From NCBI RefSeq assembly GCF_003991135.1, contig NZ_CP016379.1, positions 2,294,001 to 2,358,000 on the forward strand: a DNA stretch of 64,000 bases, given 5' to 3'. The translations under genes and the position numbers were made by a program. Shown here piece after piece: positions 43,708 to 53,231 of this stretch. Source of the DNA: Anoxybacter fermentans. GTDB lineage: Bacteria; Bacillota; Halanaerobiia; DY22613. The notes beneath the pieces were generated by a model, which searched no databases, was not told the origin of the DNA, and saw only the letters and a list, made by a program, of their open reading frames with translations. Numbering within the stretch: position 1 is the first letter of the stretch; each line of letters opens with the position of its first letter.

Positions 43708-44718
43708 CTATTCTTCACAATAAATCATTTTAAATTCTGATAGAAATCTGGCTCTGTTCTCTTGCTGAGCCAGAAATTTGCGTAATTTTCTAAATAATCG
43801 TTTATAAGACCAGCCATCCCGTCCCCGTTTCTCATAATATTTACGTAAAATGCGCCAGACCTTTTCAGGGAAGGTTAAAAAGATGGCAAGTAATTGATAG
43901 TCCTCCTGATCTAAAGGACGTACCTCCGTATATCCATCAAGAATCCTTCGTATCACATCTATATCCCACTGATCACGATTTAAAGTCCGCCTGAGCAAAC
44001 GCCAGAGATCAGTTATAGGCAAATCTAACTTCATTGAGTCATAATCAATTAAATGAATCTGGCCCTTTTTGTCTATAAGAAAATTTCGCCTGGCTGGATC
44101 ACCATGACAAATTTGAGTAAGATTTCTGCTTTCTTCTACTTTTTTATAATAGACCGAATCCCTTAGGGCTATAAAAGCTTCCTTAGTATCTTTTAAAATC
44201 CTGTCTGCATTTTTAAGAAAATACCAGTCAAAATCTGACCCTTCTTTTTCTGCTAACTCAATGTAAAATTCAATATCCCCTACCCGACGAGCCAGCTTCT
44301 CAGGCCATTTACCTAATTTATCTTTAACTTTAATACCAGGCTCCGGTTTATAACCTTCAGCTGCCTTATGAAACTCTGCCAAAACCTTGGCAGCGCCGAT
44401 CATCTCTTTTATTGAGCGATATCTAATCTCCTTTCCTTCAATCCAGGGAGTTAAAATTAGATTCTGACCATCATAATTACCAAAAGGTTCTCCTTCAGGT
44501 GTATGTATATATGAAGCCAGAACCTGAAAACCACGGCTCTTGACATATCTAATCACCGAATCAAAAAAGAGTAGCCTTTTTTTGCTATCCTTAACCGGCT
44601 TTAGACAATAAATCTCCCGGTCAGTCCAGACTTTAAAAACACCTCTAACTCGGCGTACTTTCTCAGGCCTAATTCCCCAGGTTTCAAGTGCTTTAAAGAC
44701 CTCTCTTCTCTCCATCAC
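43708..44718 (-). CDS. CotS-like kinase-fold protein 1 (active-site motifs intact)
   Basis: A 336-residue protein of the aminoglycoside-phosphotransferase/CotS family found in spore coats. The catalytic loop is ICHGDPARRNFLIDKKG (HGDxxxxN) and the magnesium-binding motif is IHLIDYDSM. The N-lobe contains IYCLKP and the hinge ILTPWIEGKE. It starts with GTGATG overlapping the stop of the preceding gene. Substrates of CotS-type kinases are mostly unknown. Expression during sporulation is expected from the family, not shown by the sequence. Confidence 0.87.
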   Translation of the reverse strand: MMERREVFKALETWGIRPEKVRRVRGVFKVWTDREIYCLKPVKDSKKRLLFFDSVIRYVKSRGFQVLASYIHTPEGEPFGNYDGQNLILTPWIEGKEIRYRSIKEMIGAAKVLAEFHKAAEGYKPEPGIKVKDKLGKWPEKLARRVGDIEFYIELAEKEGSDFDWYFLKNADRILKDTKEAFIALRDSVYYKKVEESRNLTQICHGDPARRNFLIDKKGQIHLIDYDSMKLDLPITDLWRLLRRTLNRDQWDIDVIRRILDGYTEVRPLDQEDYQLLAIFLTFPEKVWRILRKYYEKRGRDGWSYKRLFRKLRKFLAQQENRARFLSEFKMIYCEE

Positions 44719-45752
44719 CGTTCCTCCATTCCTTTAAACATTTTTAATATCTCCTGATAAACTTTCATCTCTCGCGCCGCCCCTTCTAAAGCCTTGCGTA
44801 ATTTCCGAACATAACCTTCTTCAGACCAGTTCTTTTTCCTTAACTGATATCTATCGATCATCTTGACCACTTTGGAAGGATATAGTAAATATGATAAAAG
44901 CCAGACTTTTTCGCCCCGGCTCAAAGAACGCTCCTCTTCATACCAGTTGATTACCTGGGGTATTACTCTTTTAAGTACTCTCTTAGAAGAAACTTTTTTA
45001 ACCAGGCGTTTAATCCATTTCCCAAGATCCTTTACCCGCAGATCATAATGAACTTTCAGCGGATTGATAAAATATGTTCGACTATCTAACCCAATTAAAA
45101 ATTCCTTCTCCTTCATCTGATGATAGGTAACGGATCGCTCATTTTTCTCCTTTTGAATCAAGTGCTGACAGCTTAAAGAAAGGGCCAATTCCATAGCCTT
45201 TTCGATCCTTTCTTTAAGTAATAAACTCTCTTTTAAAAACATTTGATCAAAATCCGATAGAGACCCGGATTTAGATTTAATTTTTTCCATATAAAAATTA
45301 AAAATTCTACGGCCTTCAATCAACCTCTCAGGCCATTTACTCCAATCTTCCTTTCCTTTTCCATTACTCTCCAGAGATATACCAGACATGTACTTATGTA
45401 AAAGGGCCAGATCCTGGGTAATCTGTTTAACATCACTTATAACATTCAACTCTGGAGTCCGACCATTGACCCAATCCATTAGAACCCAATTACTGTGTTC
45501 AGTCTGAATATTTGGACGGCCCTCATTTGTCTGATAAATAACCGGAACCTGATTCATACCCCGTTCCCGTAATTCGGTAACAACAGAATAGACAAATATT
45601 AACTTTGAAGATTTGATTTGAACCCGGGCCAGCCGCCGATACCCCTGATCAGTCTCAACCCGATACTGATCACCTTTTACGGGTGTTATTCCTATAACTT
45701 TAAAAGGATAATTCTTTTCAATAACCTCTTTTAATTGGTCTAAATTAAACAT
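44715..45752 (-). CDS. CotS-like protein 2 (probable pseudokinase)
   Basis: 345 residues with the same layout as its neighbour (N-lobe YRRLARVQIKSSKLIFVYSV, hinge WVLMDWVNGRTPE, C-terminal YPSKVVKMIDRY). At the catalytic loop the HGDxxxxN motif is replaced by VTYHQMKEKEFLIG and the DxD-like metal site by YFINPLKV. It is therefore unlikely to phosphorylate anything and may bind a ligand or act as structural coat protein. Ribosome site AGGAGGTG, seven bases after the small gene 45759-45968. Confidence 0.82.
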   Translation of the reverse strand: MFNLDQLKEVIEKNYPFKVIGITPVKGDQYRVETDQGYRRLARVQIKSSKLIFVYSVVTELRERGMNQVPVIYQTNEGRPNIQTEHSNWVLMDWVNGRTPELNVISDVKQITQDLALLHKYMSGISLESNGKGKEDWSKWPERLIEGRRIFNFYMEKIKSKSGSLSDFDQMFLKESLLLKERIEKAMELALSLSCQHLIQKEKNERSVTYHQMKEKEFLIGLDSRTYFINPLKVHYDLRVKDLGKWIKRLVKKVSSKRVLKRVIPQVINWYEEERSLSRGEKVWLLSYLLYPSKVVKMIDRYQLRKKNWSEEGYVRKLRKALEGAAREMKVYQEILKMFKGMEER

Positions 45753-45758
45753 TTTTCT

Positions 45759-45968
45759 TCACCTCCTTGCAGTATCCCAATCCAATGTAATTATTATCTT
45801 AGCTTTTTTTTCATTCTTATCAAACCTGATTCTAAGAATCCCATCTCCCGGTAAGGCAACATAATCTCTTTCTCTGGGTATTAATCCGAATTTATTAAAA
45901 TATGTAACAAGTTCATCTAAATAACGGGCCAGTTCTTCACAGGAGTGACAATAAATTTTGAATTTCAC
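45759..45968 (-). CDS. Small amphi-Trp-like protein, first in the CotS operon
   Basis: About 69 residues. The GTG at 45968 is preferred because GGGAGGAG lies eight bases upstream; the longer frame from 45989 would translate that site. The pattern ELARYLDELVTYF ... LRIRFDKNEKKAKIIITLDW resembles the amphi-Trp domain (helix, then beta strands ending in W). Two Cys (CHSC) near the start could bind metal. A similar small protein is encoded at 62571-62807. Function unknown. Confidence 0.62.
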   Translation of the reverse strand: MKFKIYCHSCEELARYLDELVTYFNKFGLIPRERDYVALPGDGILRIRFDKNEKKAKIIITLDWDTARR

Positions 45969-46054
45969 TACCATCTCCTCCCATTCCAATCCATACTCTA
46001 TATACTATATTCATTTCCCGTGCCTTTTGTTAGTAATTTTTATTCAATGAGTAA

Positions 46055-46182
46055 ACTGCAAAAAGCTAATTTTAAGTGACATAGAAATTTTTCGCTTCAC
46101 CATCTTAGTGAGATTTCAGTCGAAATAAGACCTCATCACAGGATAAAATTTCTCTTGAAGCAAAAAATTAACTTTTTGTAGT
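46055..46182. repeat. Palindromic repeat, copy D (worn)
   Basis: ACTGCAAAAAGCTAATTTTAAG at the left and AACTTTTTGTAGT at the right are degraded arms; the centre has lost the second hairpin after AAATAAGACCTCATCACAGG. It lies in the gap between the divergent CotS-like operons. Confidence 0.8.
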
Positions 46183-46255
46183 AAAATCATCCAGTAATTT
46201 TTCTTCATTTAACCTCATACTCTTTTATATAGTGTATTTTAACGGAGTGGAAGCC

Positions 46256-47254
46256 ATGAACAAAGATTTAATTCATCTTATCGAAAAAGAATATCAAATC
46301 CGTATCAATGATTATCATCCCTTAAAAAAGGCCTGGGTATTACAAACCAACCGGGGCCCCTTTTTTCTTAAATCCTTTGTCTTTCGGGATGGACCTAGAC
46401 TTCAATTCATCGATGGTGCCATGCGGCATCTTATAAAACGCGGCTTTAACCATATCATTCCCTTTAAACGGACAAAAAAAGGCGACCCATATATCTCCTA
46501 TGCAAAAGAAATTTACTTTATGACTCCATATATCAAAGCCCGACAGTGTAATTATAACAATCCGGATGAACTTTCTAAGGCCGCTTCACTTCTTGCCGAG
46601 CTTCATCTCGCCTCTTTCGGTTACCGACCTTCGCCGGACTTAAACCCTCAATACTTCTGGGGGCTCTGGCCCAGGCGCTTTAAAGAAAAAATCCAGCATC
46701 TATACACTTTCAAAAACAACCTCGAAAAAAAAGCCAACTTAGATCAATTTGATCAAATTTTTATAGAAAAATTTTCCTACTATTTTCAAAAGGCACATCA
46801 GGCTTTAGATCAGCTTTTAAAAAGCGACTATCAGCGTCTTATGTTTAATGAACAGCGATTCCACTCCTTCTGTCACCACGACTATGAATATCACAATCTG
46901 CTGATCACTCCTGAAAACCATTATTATGTAATCGATTTTGACTATCTTCTCTGTGATACCCATCTCCATGATCTGGCCAGTCTATTAATTAGAGCGGGCA
47001 GGCGATCCAAATGGGATGAGAAAAAACGGGAATTAGTAATCCGTGCCTATCACCAGATATATCCCATCCACCCAGAAGAGATTCCTATAATCCAGGCTAT
47101 GATGCTATTCCCTCAGGTATATTGGCAGGTCGCTTTTGCTCGCTATTTTGAAAACCAACCCTGGCCTTTAGAAAGGTTTATAAATGATATCTCCCGTAAA
47201 ACCAAATATGAAAAGGCACGTGTCAAATATATTGAAAATCTAAACATTCCTTAA
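46256..47254 (+). CDS. CotS-like kinase-fold protein 3 (active-site motifs intact)
   Basis: About 332 residues from the ATG at 46256 (MNKDLIHLIEKEY), which has GGAGTGG upstream. Catalytic loop SFCHHDYEYHNLLIT (HHDxxxxN), metal site YVIDFDYLL, followed by HDLASLLIR. It is closely similar in layout to protein 5 (49400-50422), which suggests a recent duplication. Probable spore-coat-associated small-molecule kinase. Confidence 0.87.
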   Translation: MNKDLIHLIEKEYQIRINDYHPLKKAWVLQTNRGPFFLKSFVFRDGPRLQFIDGAMRHLIKRGFNHIIPFKRTKKGDPYISYAKEIYFMTPYIKARQCNYNNPDELSKAASLLAELHLASFGYRPSPDLNPQYFWGLWPRRFKEKIQHLYTFKNNLEKKANLDQFDQIFIEKFSYYFQKAHQALDQLLKSDYQRLMFNEQRFHSFCHHDYEYHNLLITPENHYYVIDFDYLLCDTHLHDLASLLIRAGRRSKWDEKKRELVIRAYHQIYPIHPEEIPIIQAMMLFPQVYWQVAFARYFENQPWPLERFINDISRKTKYEKARVKYIENLNIP

Positions 47255-47307
47255 AATAGTTTTTGAATCTACGTGCACTTCCCTGGTTTTAAAATAATAT
47301 AATATAA

Positions 47308-47530
47308 TGATTATACTACAAAAAGCTAATTTTGAGCGACATAGAATTTTTTTGCCAAATCTTCACGAGATTTCCGACGAAATAAGGCCTCATCACAGGA
47401 GGTGATGAGCTAGTTCTAAGGGCCAGGAGGGCCCTTTGATTAGGAAGCCTTATTTCGGCGGAAATCGAGCTTTAGATGATTCGAAAAATTTCTCAAGAAG
47501 TGAAAAATTAGCTTTTTGCAGTTTAACCAT
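47308..47530. repeat. Palindromic repeat, copy E (long form)
   Basis: ATGATTATACTACAAAAAGC and GCTTTTTGCAGTTTAACCAT form the outer arms; inner pairs CGACGAAATAAGGC/GCCTTATTTCGGCG, CTCATCAC/GTGATGAG and GGGCC/GGCCC are intact. It ends 34 bases before the start of the next CotS-like gene and will form part of its leader. Confidence 0.9.
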
Positions 47531-47563
47531 ATAATGATTGAAGTTAAGGAAGGAGTGGAGAAA

Positions 47564-48571
47564 ATGGATGATGGAATACTACAAAAAATCGAAAAAATTT
47601 ACGGAATACATATATTTTCAATACAGCCAATCAGGGATATTTACCGCTTGAAAACAGATCAGGGAAAGCTTTGTTTAAAGGAAATAGATTATAAGCTTAA
47701 AAAATTTTTATTTATATACTATGCCATGGAACATTTAATCAACCGGGGTTTTCATCAGCTTCCTGCATTTGTTCATACCCTGACAGGGGATCCTTATTTT
47801 TCTTATAATGATCGAATCTTTTTTATCTCAGAATGGATCGATGGACGCGAATCTGATTTTAAAAATCCGGCTGATCTGGATCTGGCTCTCATAACTTTAG
47901 CCAAAATGCATCGAGCATCAATTGGGTTCCGTCCTCCATCCCATGTTAAAGTCAAAAGCAGACTTGGTATCTGGCCAAAGCGTTTTCATAAACGGATCTC
48001 CGATTTAAAGAAATTTAAAGAGATAGCTTTACAAAAAGTTGAACCTTCAACTTTTGATAAATATTACCTAAAACACGTAGACAAAATTATTCAAGAAGGA
48101 GAGAAGGCACTTCAACTTCTTGAAAAATCAGCCTACAATGAACTGGTAAAACAGGCAAAAAAAGATGGAAGTTTTTGTCATAATGATTTTGTTTACCATA
48201 ATGTGCTCATTGATGATTCTATACCTGCTGCTTATATCATTGATTTTGATTACTGCCGATTTGATTTACGTATCTATGATATTGCCCGTTTGATACGGCG
48301 TATAATAAAAGACAAAGAATTTAAAGAAGATTTGCTGGATATAATTCTCTATTCTTATAACTCCGAATACCCTCTGTTAAAAGAAGAATATCCGGTTCTT
48401 GCAGCATTTTTACAATTTCCCCAGCGTTTCTGGAGAATAGCTGACCGCTATTATCATCAAAAATGCGATTGGAGTGATGAGAAATTTCACTCCCATCTAA
48501 AGCGCGCTGTCAGGCGTTATCGATATCAAAGATCACTGGTTAAGGAGATTTTGCGCTATGAAAAAAATTAA
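47564..48571 (+). CDS. CotS-like kinase-fold protein 4 (active-site motifs intact)
   Basis: About 335 residues from the ATG at 47564 (MDDGILQKIEKIYG), placed by GGAAGGAGTGG just upstream; an earlier start at 47516 lies in a repeat. Catalytic loop SFCHNDFVYHNVLID (HNDxxxxN), metal site YIIDFDYCRFD. Its end overlaps the PHP-domain gene by 14 bases, giving a coupled set of three genes (47564-50422). Confidence 0.87.
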   Translation: MDDGILQKIEKIYGIHIFSIQPIRDIYRLKTDQGKLCLKEIDYKLKKFLFIYYAMEHLINRGFHQLPAFVHTLTGDPYFSYNDRIFFISEWIDGRESDFKNPADLDLALITLAKMHRASIGFRPPSHVKVKSRLGIWPKRFHKRISDLKKFKEIALQKVEPSTFDKYYLKHVDKIIQEGEKALQLLEKSAYNELVKQAKKDGSFCHNDFVYHNVLIDDSIPAAYIIDFDYCRFDLRIYDIARLIRRIIKDKEFKEDLLDIILYSYNSEYPLLKEEYPVLAAFLQFPQRFWRIADRYYHQKCDWSDEKFHSHLKRAVRRYRYQRSLVKEILRYEKN

Positions 48572-49403
48572 AATTGACTTGCATATCCATTCTAATTTCT
48601 CTGACGGAATATTAACTCCAACAGAAATTGTAACCCAGGCCAAACAGAAAAAAATTCAGGTAATTGCTCTCACAGATCATGATACTTTGGATGGAATTCC
48701 TGAACTTTTAAAAGAAGCAAAAAAACAAAATATCCCAGCTATATGTGGTATTGAATTCACCTGTCGAATGAATGGCCGGGTTTTGCATATCCTTGCCTAT
48801 AACTTTGATCCTGAAAATTATGAAATCCTTCAGCTGGTACAGAATTTTAATAAACTTCAAGCAATGCTCAATCTTAAGCGAATCCGTAATTTTGAGAAAA
48901 AATTTGGGCATACAATTGATCTCTCAAAAATTCCTAAAAAAGGAAATGTGACACCCATTCGCCTGGCTTATTGGCTTTTAGAAACAGGTCAAATTAATCC
49001 CGATGAATTTCCTGAAAGGATCAAAGATATATACCTGCTTTTCGAGCCATCGGTAAGAGCCTTTGAAAAGGGTTATCTATCCTATCTTCCCCTAGCAGAA
49101 AATGTAGTTCAGATTATCCGTAATGCCCATGGTTTTCCGGTATTGGCACATCCCCAATCTCAGAGAGTGACCTTTGCTGAACTACTGCGTCTCTATGCCA
49201 GAGGATTAAAGGGAATCGAAGCTTTCTATCCAGATCAAGACCCACTACCTTATCTGAACTGGGCCAAAAAGTTGAGTCTGGCTGTTACAGCTGGAAGCGA
49301 TTATCACGGAATACTGGATAGAAAAGAACGTTCTATCGGTTTCACCATCCCTAAACCACTGCCCGATGGGCTCTATCTCTATACAGGAGATGTTACCATA
49401 TGA
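48558..49403 (+). CDS. PHP-domain phosphoesterase
   Basis: A 281-residue PHP protein of the TrpH/RnaAM type. Metal ligands are in IDLHIHSNFSDG, ALTDHDTLDG, GIEFTC, LAHPQ and GSDYHG. Relatives hydrolyse 3',5'-bisphosphates or short RNA 5' ends. It lies between two CotS-like genes with overlaps on both sides (14 and 4 bases), which implies translation coupling; a functional link to the kinases is not obvious. Confidence 0.9.
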   Translation: MKKIKIDLHIHSNFSDGILTPTEIVTQAKQKKIQVIALTDHDTLDGIPELLKEAKKQNIPAICGIEFTCRMNGRVLHILAYNFDPENYEILQLVQNFNKLQAMLNLKRIRNFEKKFGHTIDLSKIPKKGNVTPIRLAYWLLETGQINPDEFPERIKDIYLLFEPSVRAFEKGYLSYLPLAENVVQIIRNAHGFPVLAHPQSQRVTFAELLRLYARGLKGIEAFYPDQDPLPYLNWAKKLSLAVTAGSDYHGILDRKERSIGFTIPKPLPDGLYLYTGDVTI

Positions 49404-50422
49404 GGGATTTACCCACTTTTGACAAAACTGAGATAATTCGAATTGTTCGCCGGGGATATGGAATCAGGGTTCAGAAAATTATCCCATATCGGCACATCTA
49501 CCGCCTGGAAACAAATCTGGGAACCCTTTTTTTTAAACCATTCCACTCAAAAGAAGCTAAATTACAATTAATCGTTAAAGCTCAGGAACATTTAAAAAAA
49601 CAAGGTTTTACCAGATTCATCCCATTTATTCCCACCTTAAATGGGAAACCCTATTACTGTTATAAAAAACAGTTATTCTATTTAACCAGATGGATAGATG
49701 GGCATCCTTCTAATTATGACAATCCCTTTGAATTACGAAAAGCTGTGCATCTCTTTGCCAGATTTCACAAGGCAGCAAAAGGATTTGCACCTCCTATAGA
49801 AATCCCTGATTTTCTGGGAAAATGGCCCCTAATGTTTAAAAAACGTACCCTTGAACTTAAAAAATGCCGTAAAAACGCTCAAAAATATCCCCGGCCAACC
49901 CCTTTTGAGAATCTATTTTTTAAACATATCGACTATTATATTGAACAGGCGGAAAAAGCCATTGAGCTATTGGATAAGACTGATTATGTCCTATTAAGTA
50001 AGGCTGGAAAGAGAGAATTACCTTTCTGCCACCATGATCCGGCCCACCATAATATTCTGATTACATCCACCAATAAAGCTTTTCTTATTGACTTTGACTA
50101 TCTCATTCGGGATCTTCATCTTCATGATCTGGCAAGTCTGATTATCAGAAATGGAAAGGCTTCTACCTGGAACCTTAAGCGCTGTGAATTTCTCATAAAG
50201 GCTTATCAAGAGATAAAACCTATAACCCCGGAAGAATTTGCAGTTATCCATGCCTTTATGACTTATCCCTATGATATCTGGCTTTTGGCACGAGCCCGCT
50301 ATATTGAAAAAAAACCCTGGCCTTTAACTTATTATATAAAGGAACTAATCAGAAAAACTAAAAATGAAAAGGCACGCCAGTATTTCCTCGATAAATTTTT
50401 ATATTCTTATCTTTTACTTTAA
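49400..50422 (+). CDS. CotS-like kinase-fold protein 5 (active-site motifs intact)
   Basis: 340 residues, ATGA overlap with the PHP gene. Catalytic loop PFCHHDPAHHNILIT, metal site FLIDFDYLIRD, then LHDLASLII as in protein 3. The N-lobe has TLFFKPFHSKEAKLQL. Likely an ATP-dependent small-molecule kinase linked with the spore coat by family. Confidence 0.87.
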   Translation: MRDLPTFDKTEIIRIVRRGYGIRVQKIIPYRHIYRLETNLGTLFFKPFHSKEAKLQLIVKAQEHLKKQGFTRFIPFIPTLNGKPYYCYKKQLFYLTRWIDGHPSNYDNPFELRKAVHLFARFHKAAKGFAPPIEIPDFLGKWPLMFKKRTLELKKCRKNAQKYPRPTPFENLFFKHIDYYIEQAEKAIELLDKTDYVLLSKAGKRELPFCHHDPAHHNILITSTNKAFLIDFDYLIRDLHLHDLASLIIRNGKASTWNLKRCEFLIKAYQEIKPITPEEFAVIHAFMTYPYDIWLLARARYIEKKPWPLTYYIKELIRKTKNEKARQYFLDKFLYSYLLL

Positions 50423-50531
50423 AAACTCAAGAAAAACTACCGTTTAACTAGGTATTAGGAGATAATTTTACCAAATTAACCTCTACCTCATTTGCCCCTG
50501 GTTGAAAAAGACGATAGAATATAAATGTAAA

Positions 50532-50587
50532 TGAAAATCATTATCAATCGAATTTATTTTTTACATAAGTAATGATAATGATTTTCA
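50532..50587. promoter_or_regulatory. Two mirrored Fur boxes before the iron importer
   Basis: TGAAAATCATTATCA (50532-50546) and TGATAATGATTTTCA (50573-50587) are exact reverse complements, each one mismatch from the Fur consensus TGATAATNATTATCA. They are 26 bases apart and end 34 bases before the binding-protein start. Iron-loaded Fur would shut the operon. Confidence 0.9.
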
Positions 50588-50620
50588 TAATCAAAAATAT
50601 ACAAAAGGAGGTTACATATT

Positions 50621-51640
50621 ATGAGAAAAACTATGTTGTTATTTTTGCTAATTTTAATGGTAGCAAGTATTTGGACGGAAACACAGGCCTGGGGTAATGA
50701 AGGTGAATTGGTTATCTATTCTGGTAGAAAAGAAAAATTTGTACTTCCCCTCATTGAAAAATTTGAACAAGAAACCGGAATCAAGGTTAAATTATTAAGC
50801 GGTAAAGCCACTCAGTATGCACACAGAATTATTGAAGAACAAAAACGTCCTCAGGCTGACCTTCTATTGGCCAATGATGCTGGTGTCATGGAATATCTTC
50901 GTCTTCAGGGGGTTTTAGCTCCAAATAATGACCCAATTCTGAACCAGATTCCTGCTAATTTTAAAGCTGTAGATGGCTCCTGGGTAGGACTTTCTGCAAG
51001 AGCTAGAATATTTATGTACAATCCTAAATTAATCAGTGAAGAAGAAATGCCCCACTCTATCTTTGATTTAGCTGATCCTAAGTATAAGGGTAAATTTGCC
51101 ATTGCCCGTGCAGGTAATGAATCGGTAATATCACATTTTGCTGCCATTCGTGCCTATGCGGGAGATGAGAAGACTAAAGAATTAATAAGGGGTATTATGG
51201 CCAATGAGCCAATCATTACTCATGGACATACCGATATTCGAAAAGCAGTTGGAGCCGGTGAAATTGCCTTTGGATTGGTCAACAATTATTATTTCCACCT
51301 CCAGTTAGAGGAAAAAACAAATAATGATGTAAAGGCAATCTACCCAGACCAGGGTCCTGATCAAATGGGTGTCTTCGTAAACGTTGCAGGAGTCGCTTTA
51401 ATAAAAAATGCCCCACATCAAAAAGAAGCCAAAAAATTTATCCGTTTCCTCTTACAACCTGAACAACAAAAAATGTTTGCATGGATCAGTAAAGAGACTC
51501 CAATTTTACCTGAAATAGAAACCTTAGAATATGCAAAGAAAATAAATGAGTATAAAGTCTTTGAATTACCTCTGAGTAAATTAGGTCCAGTCTGGAATGA
51601 TACAATTAAACTAATGGAAGAGGCAGGTTTCAGTGAATAA
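50621..51640 (+). CDS. fbpA: Ferric iron ABC importer, substrate-binding protein
   Basis: A 339-residue exported FbpA/IdiA-type protein. Signal peptide of about 24 residues, then GELVIYSGRKEKFVLPLIEK, the standard opening. Iron ligand tyrosines appear in the NNYYFHLQ segment near residue 225. It binds ferric iron outside the membrane. Strong ribosome site (AAAGGAGG) and Fur boxes upstream; overlaps the permease start by 8 bases. Confidence 0.92.
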   Translation: MRKTMLLFLLILMVASIWTETQAWGNEGELVIYSGRKEKFVLPLIEKFEQETGIKVKLLSGKATQYAHRIIEEQKRPQADLLLANDAGVMEYLRLQGVLAPNNDPILNQIPANFKAVDGSWVGLSARARIFMYNPKLISEEEMPHSIFDLADPKYKGKFAIARAGNESVISHFAAIRAYAGDEKTKELIRGIMANEPIITHGHTDIRKAVGAGEIAFGLVNNYYFHLQLEEKTNNDVKAIYPDQGPDQMGVFVNVAGVALIKNAPHQKEAKKFIRFLLQPEQQKMFAWISKETPILPEIETLEYAKKINEYKVFELPLSKLGPVWNDTIKLMEEAGFSE

Positions 51641-53219
51641 AATTGATAAAATTAAATCGATAGTAAAGCAGGTCTGGGGCAACCCACGACCTGCTATAAG
51701 TTTAATACTTTTAAATCTATTGTTGGGGATTTTAATGTTAATCCCCCTGGTATATGTATTTTTACGCAGTCTTCAGGCTGGACCTAAACTTTGGTTTAAG
51801 TTGATTTCTTCATATCTATCAGAACTTATAATAAATACAATTACCTTAACTTTGGTAGTAAGTGTATTAGCTATTTCTATTGGAGTACTAATGAGCTGGT
51901 TAGTAGTAGGAACCAATTTGCCGGGACGAAAAATCTGGCAATGGATTTTAGCTTTACCTCTTGTAATTCCGCCTTATGTAGGAGCATTGAGTTATATTAT
52001 CCTTTTCAGGCCACGCGGTTGGATATATCAACTAATTGGACACTCCATTTTACCGATTTACTCATTTTGGGGTGCTGTAATTGTTTTAACTATATTCACT
52101 TATCCATACGTTTATATAATTACATCTTCTTCTCTTAAAAAGATTAACCAGAGTTATATTGAAGTTGGTAGAAGTTTTGGGATGAAACCTTTCACTATTT
52201 TTTTAAAGATTATTTTACCCTTAATAAAACCAGCTATTGGAGCAGGTGGATTTCTTATTGCTTTATATGTTCTTTCTGATTTTGGAGCTGTTGCTATGTT
52301 GCGATATAAAACTTTTTCCAGCGCTATCTACTATCAGCTTACAGGCAAATTTGACCGGTCTGGAGCGGCAATTTTAAGTACAGTTCTAATTTTTTTTACA
52401 ATGATATTTTTATATCTGGAAAATCGGAGCCGGAAAGGACAAAAATTTTTCCAGAATCAGGGTACTTACCGTAAATTTAAACCTTTTGATCTTGGTAAAT
52501 GGAAAATAATTGCATTATTTCTTGTCGGATCAGTTGCTTTTTTGGGAGTAGGAATACCCCTTAGCATTTTGACCTATTGGTCCATTTCAGGAATAAAAGC
52601 AGGCATCTTAAACAGCCGATTCTTCTCTTATATTTTTAATACTTTTCTTGTAGCCGGATCTGCTGCCCTTATTTCGACAGTTGCAGCAATTCCTGTCTCC
52701 TTTCTCAAATCCCGATATCCATCACCTCTAAGTAGCAGTGTTACCAGATTTGCCTATACAGGGTATATCTTGCCGGGAGTCATCGTTGCTCTGGGAATTA
52801 TCTTTATTTTTAATCAATATCTACCTTATTTTTATGGAACGCCTTTAATGTTATTAATTGCTTATATTATACGGTTTTTACCTTTAAGTCTACGCTCTAT
52901 TGAATCAAGCCTTGCTCTAATTTCACCACGTATAGATGAGGCTGCAAAAAGTATGGGAGTTTCACCATTAAAAATGATTTTTCAGGTGATTTTACCCCTC
53001 ATTTTCCCGGGATTAATGGCAGGAGGTGCTCTGGTCTTTGTAAGCTCTATTAAAGAATTACCAGCCACCCTTATACTTAGACCAGCAGGCTTTGATACTT
53101 TAGCAGTTCGGGTATGGTTAGAAGCCAGTGAAGGGTTTTATGAATTAGCTGCTCCAGCGGCATTAATCATAATCCTTATTTCAGTAATACCGCTAAAATA
53201 TTTACTTAAACAAAAATAG
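51633..53219 (+). CDS. fbpB: Ferric iron ABC importer, double permease
   Basis: A 528-residue protein formed by two fused permease halves with about twelve spans. Each half has an EAA-type loop: YIEVGRSFGMKPFTIFLKIILP and IDEAAKSMGVSPLKMIFQVILP. This arrangement is standard for FbpB/SfuB. It carries iron across the membrane, powered by the next gene product. Confidence 0.93.
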   Translation: MNKIDKIKSIVKQVWGNPRPAISLILLNLLLGILMLIPLVYVFLRSLQAGPKLWFKLISSYLSELIINTITLTLVVSVLAISIGVLMSWLVVGTNLPGRKIWQWILALPLVIPPYVGALSYIILFRPRGWIYQLIGHSILPIYSFWGAVIVLTIFTYPYVYIITSSSLKKINQSYIEVGRSFGMKPFTIFLKIILPLIKPAIGAGGFLIALYVLSDFGAVAMLRYKTFSSAIYYQLTGKFDRSGAAILSTVLIFFTMIFLYLENRSRKGQKFFQNQGTYRKFKPFDLGKWKIIALFLVGSVAFLGVGIPLSILTYWSISGIKAGILNSRFFSYIFNTFLVAGSAALISTVAAIPVSFLKSRYPSPLSSSVTRFAYTGYILPGVIVALGIIFIFNQYLPYFYGTPLMLLIAYIIRFLPLSLRSIESSLALISPRIDEAAKSMGVSPLKMIFQVILPLIFPGLMAGGALVFVSSIKELPATLILRPAGFDTLAVRVWLEASEGFYELAAPAALIIILISVIPLKYLLKQK

Positions 53220-53231
53220 GAGGTATAAAGA

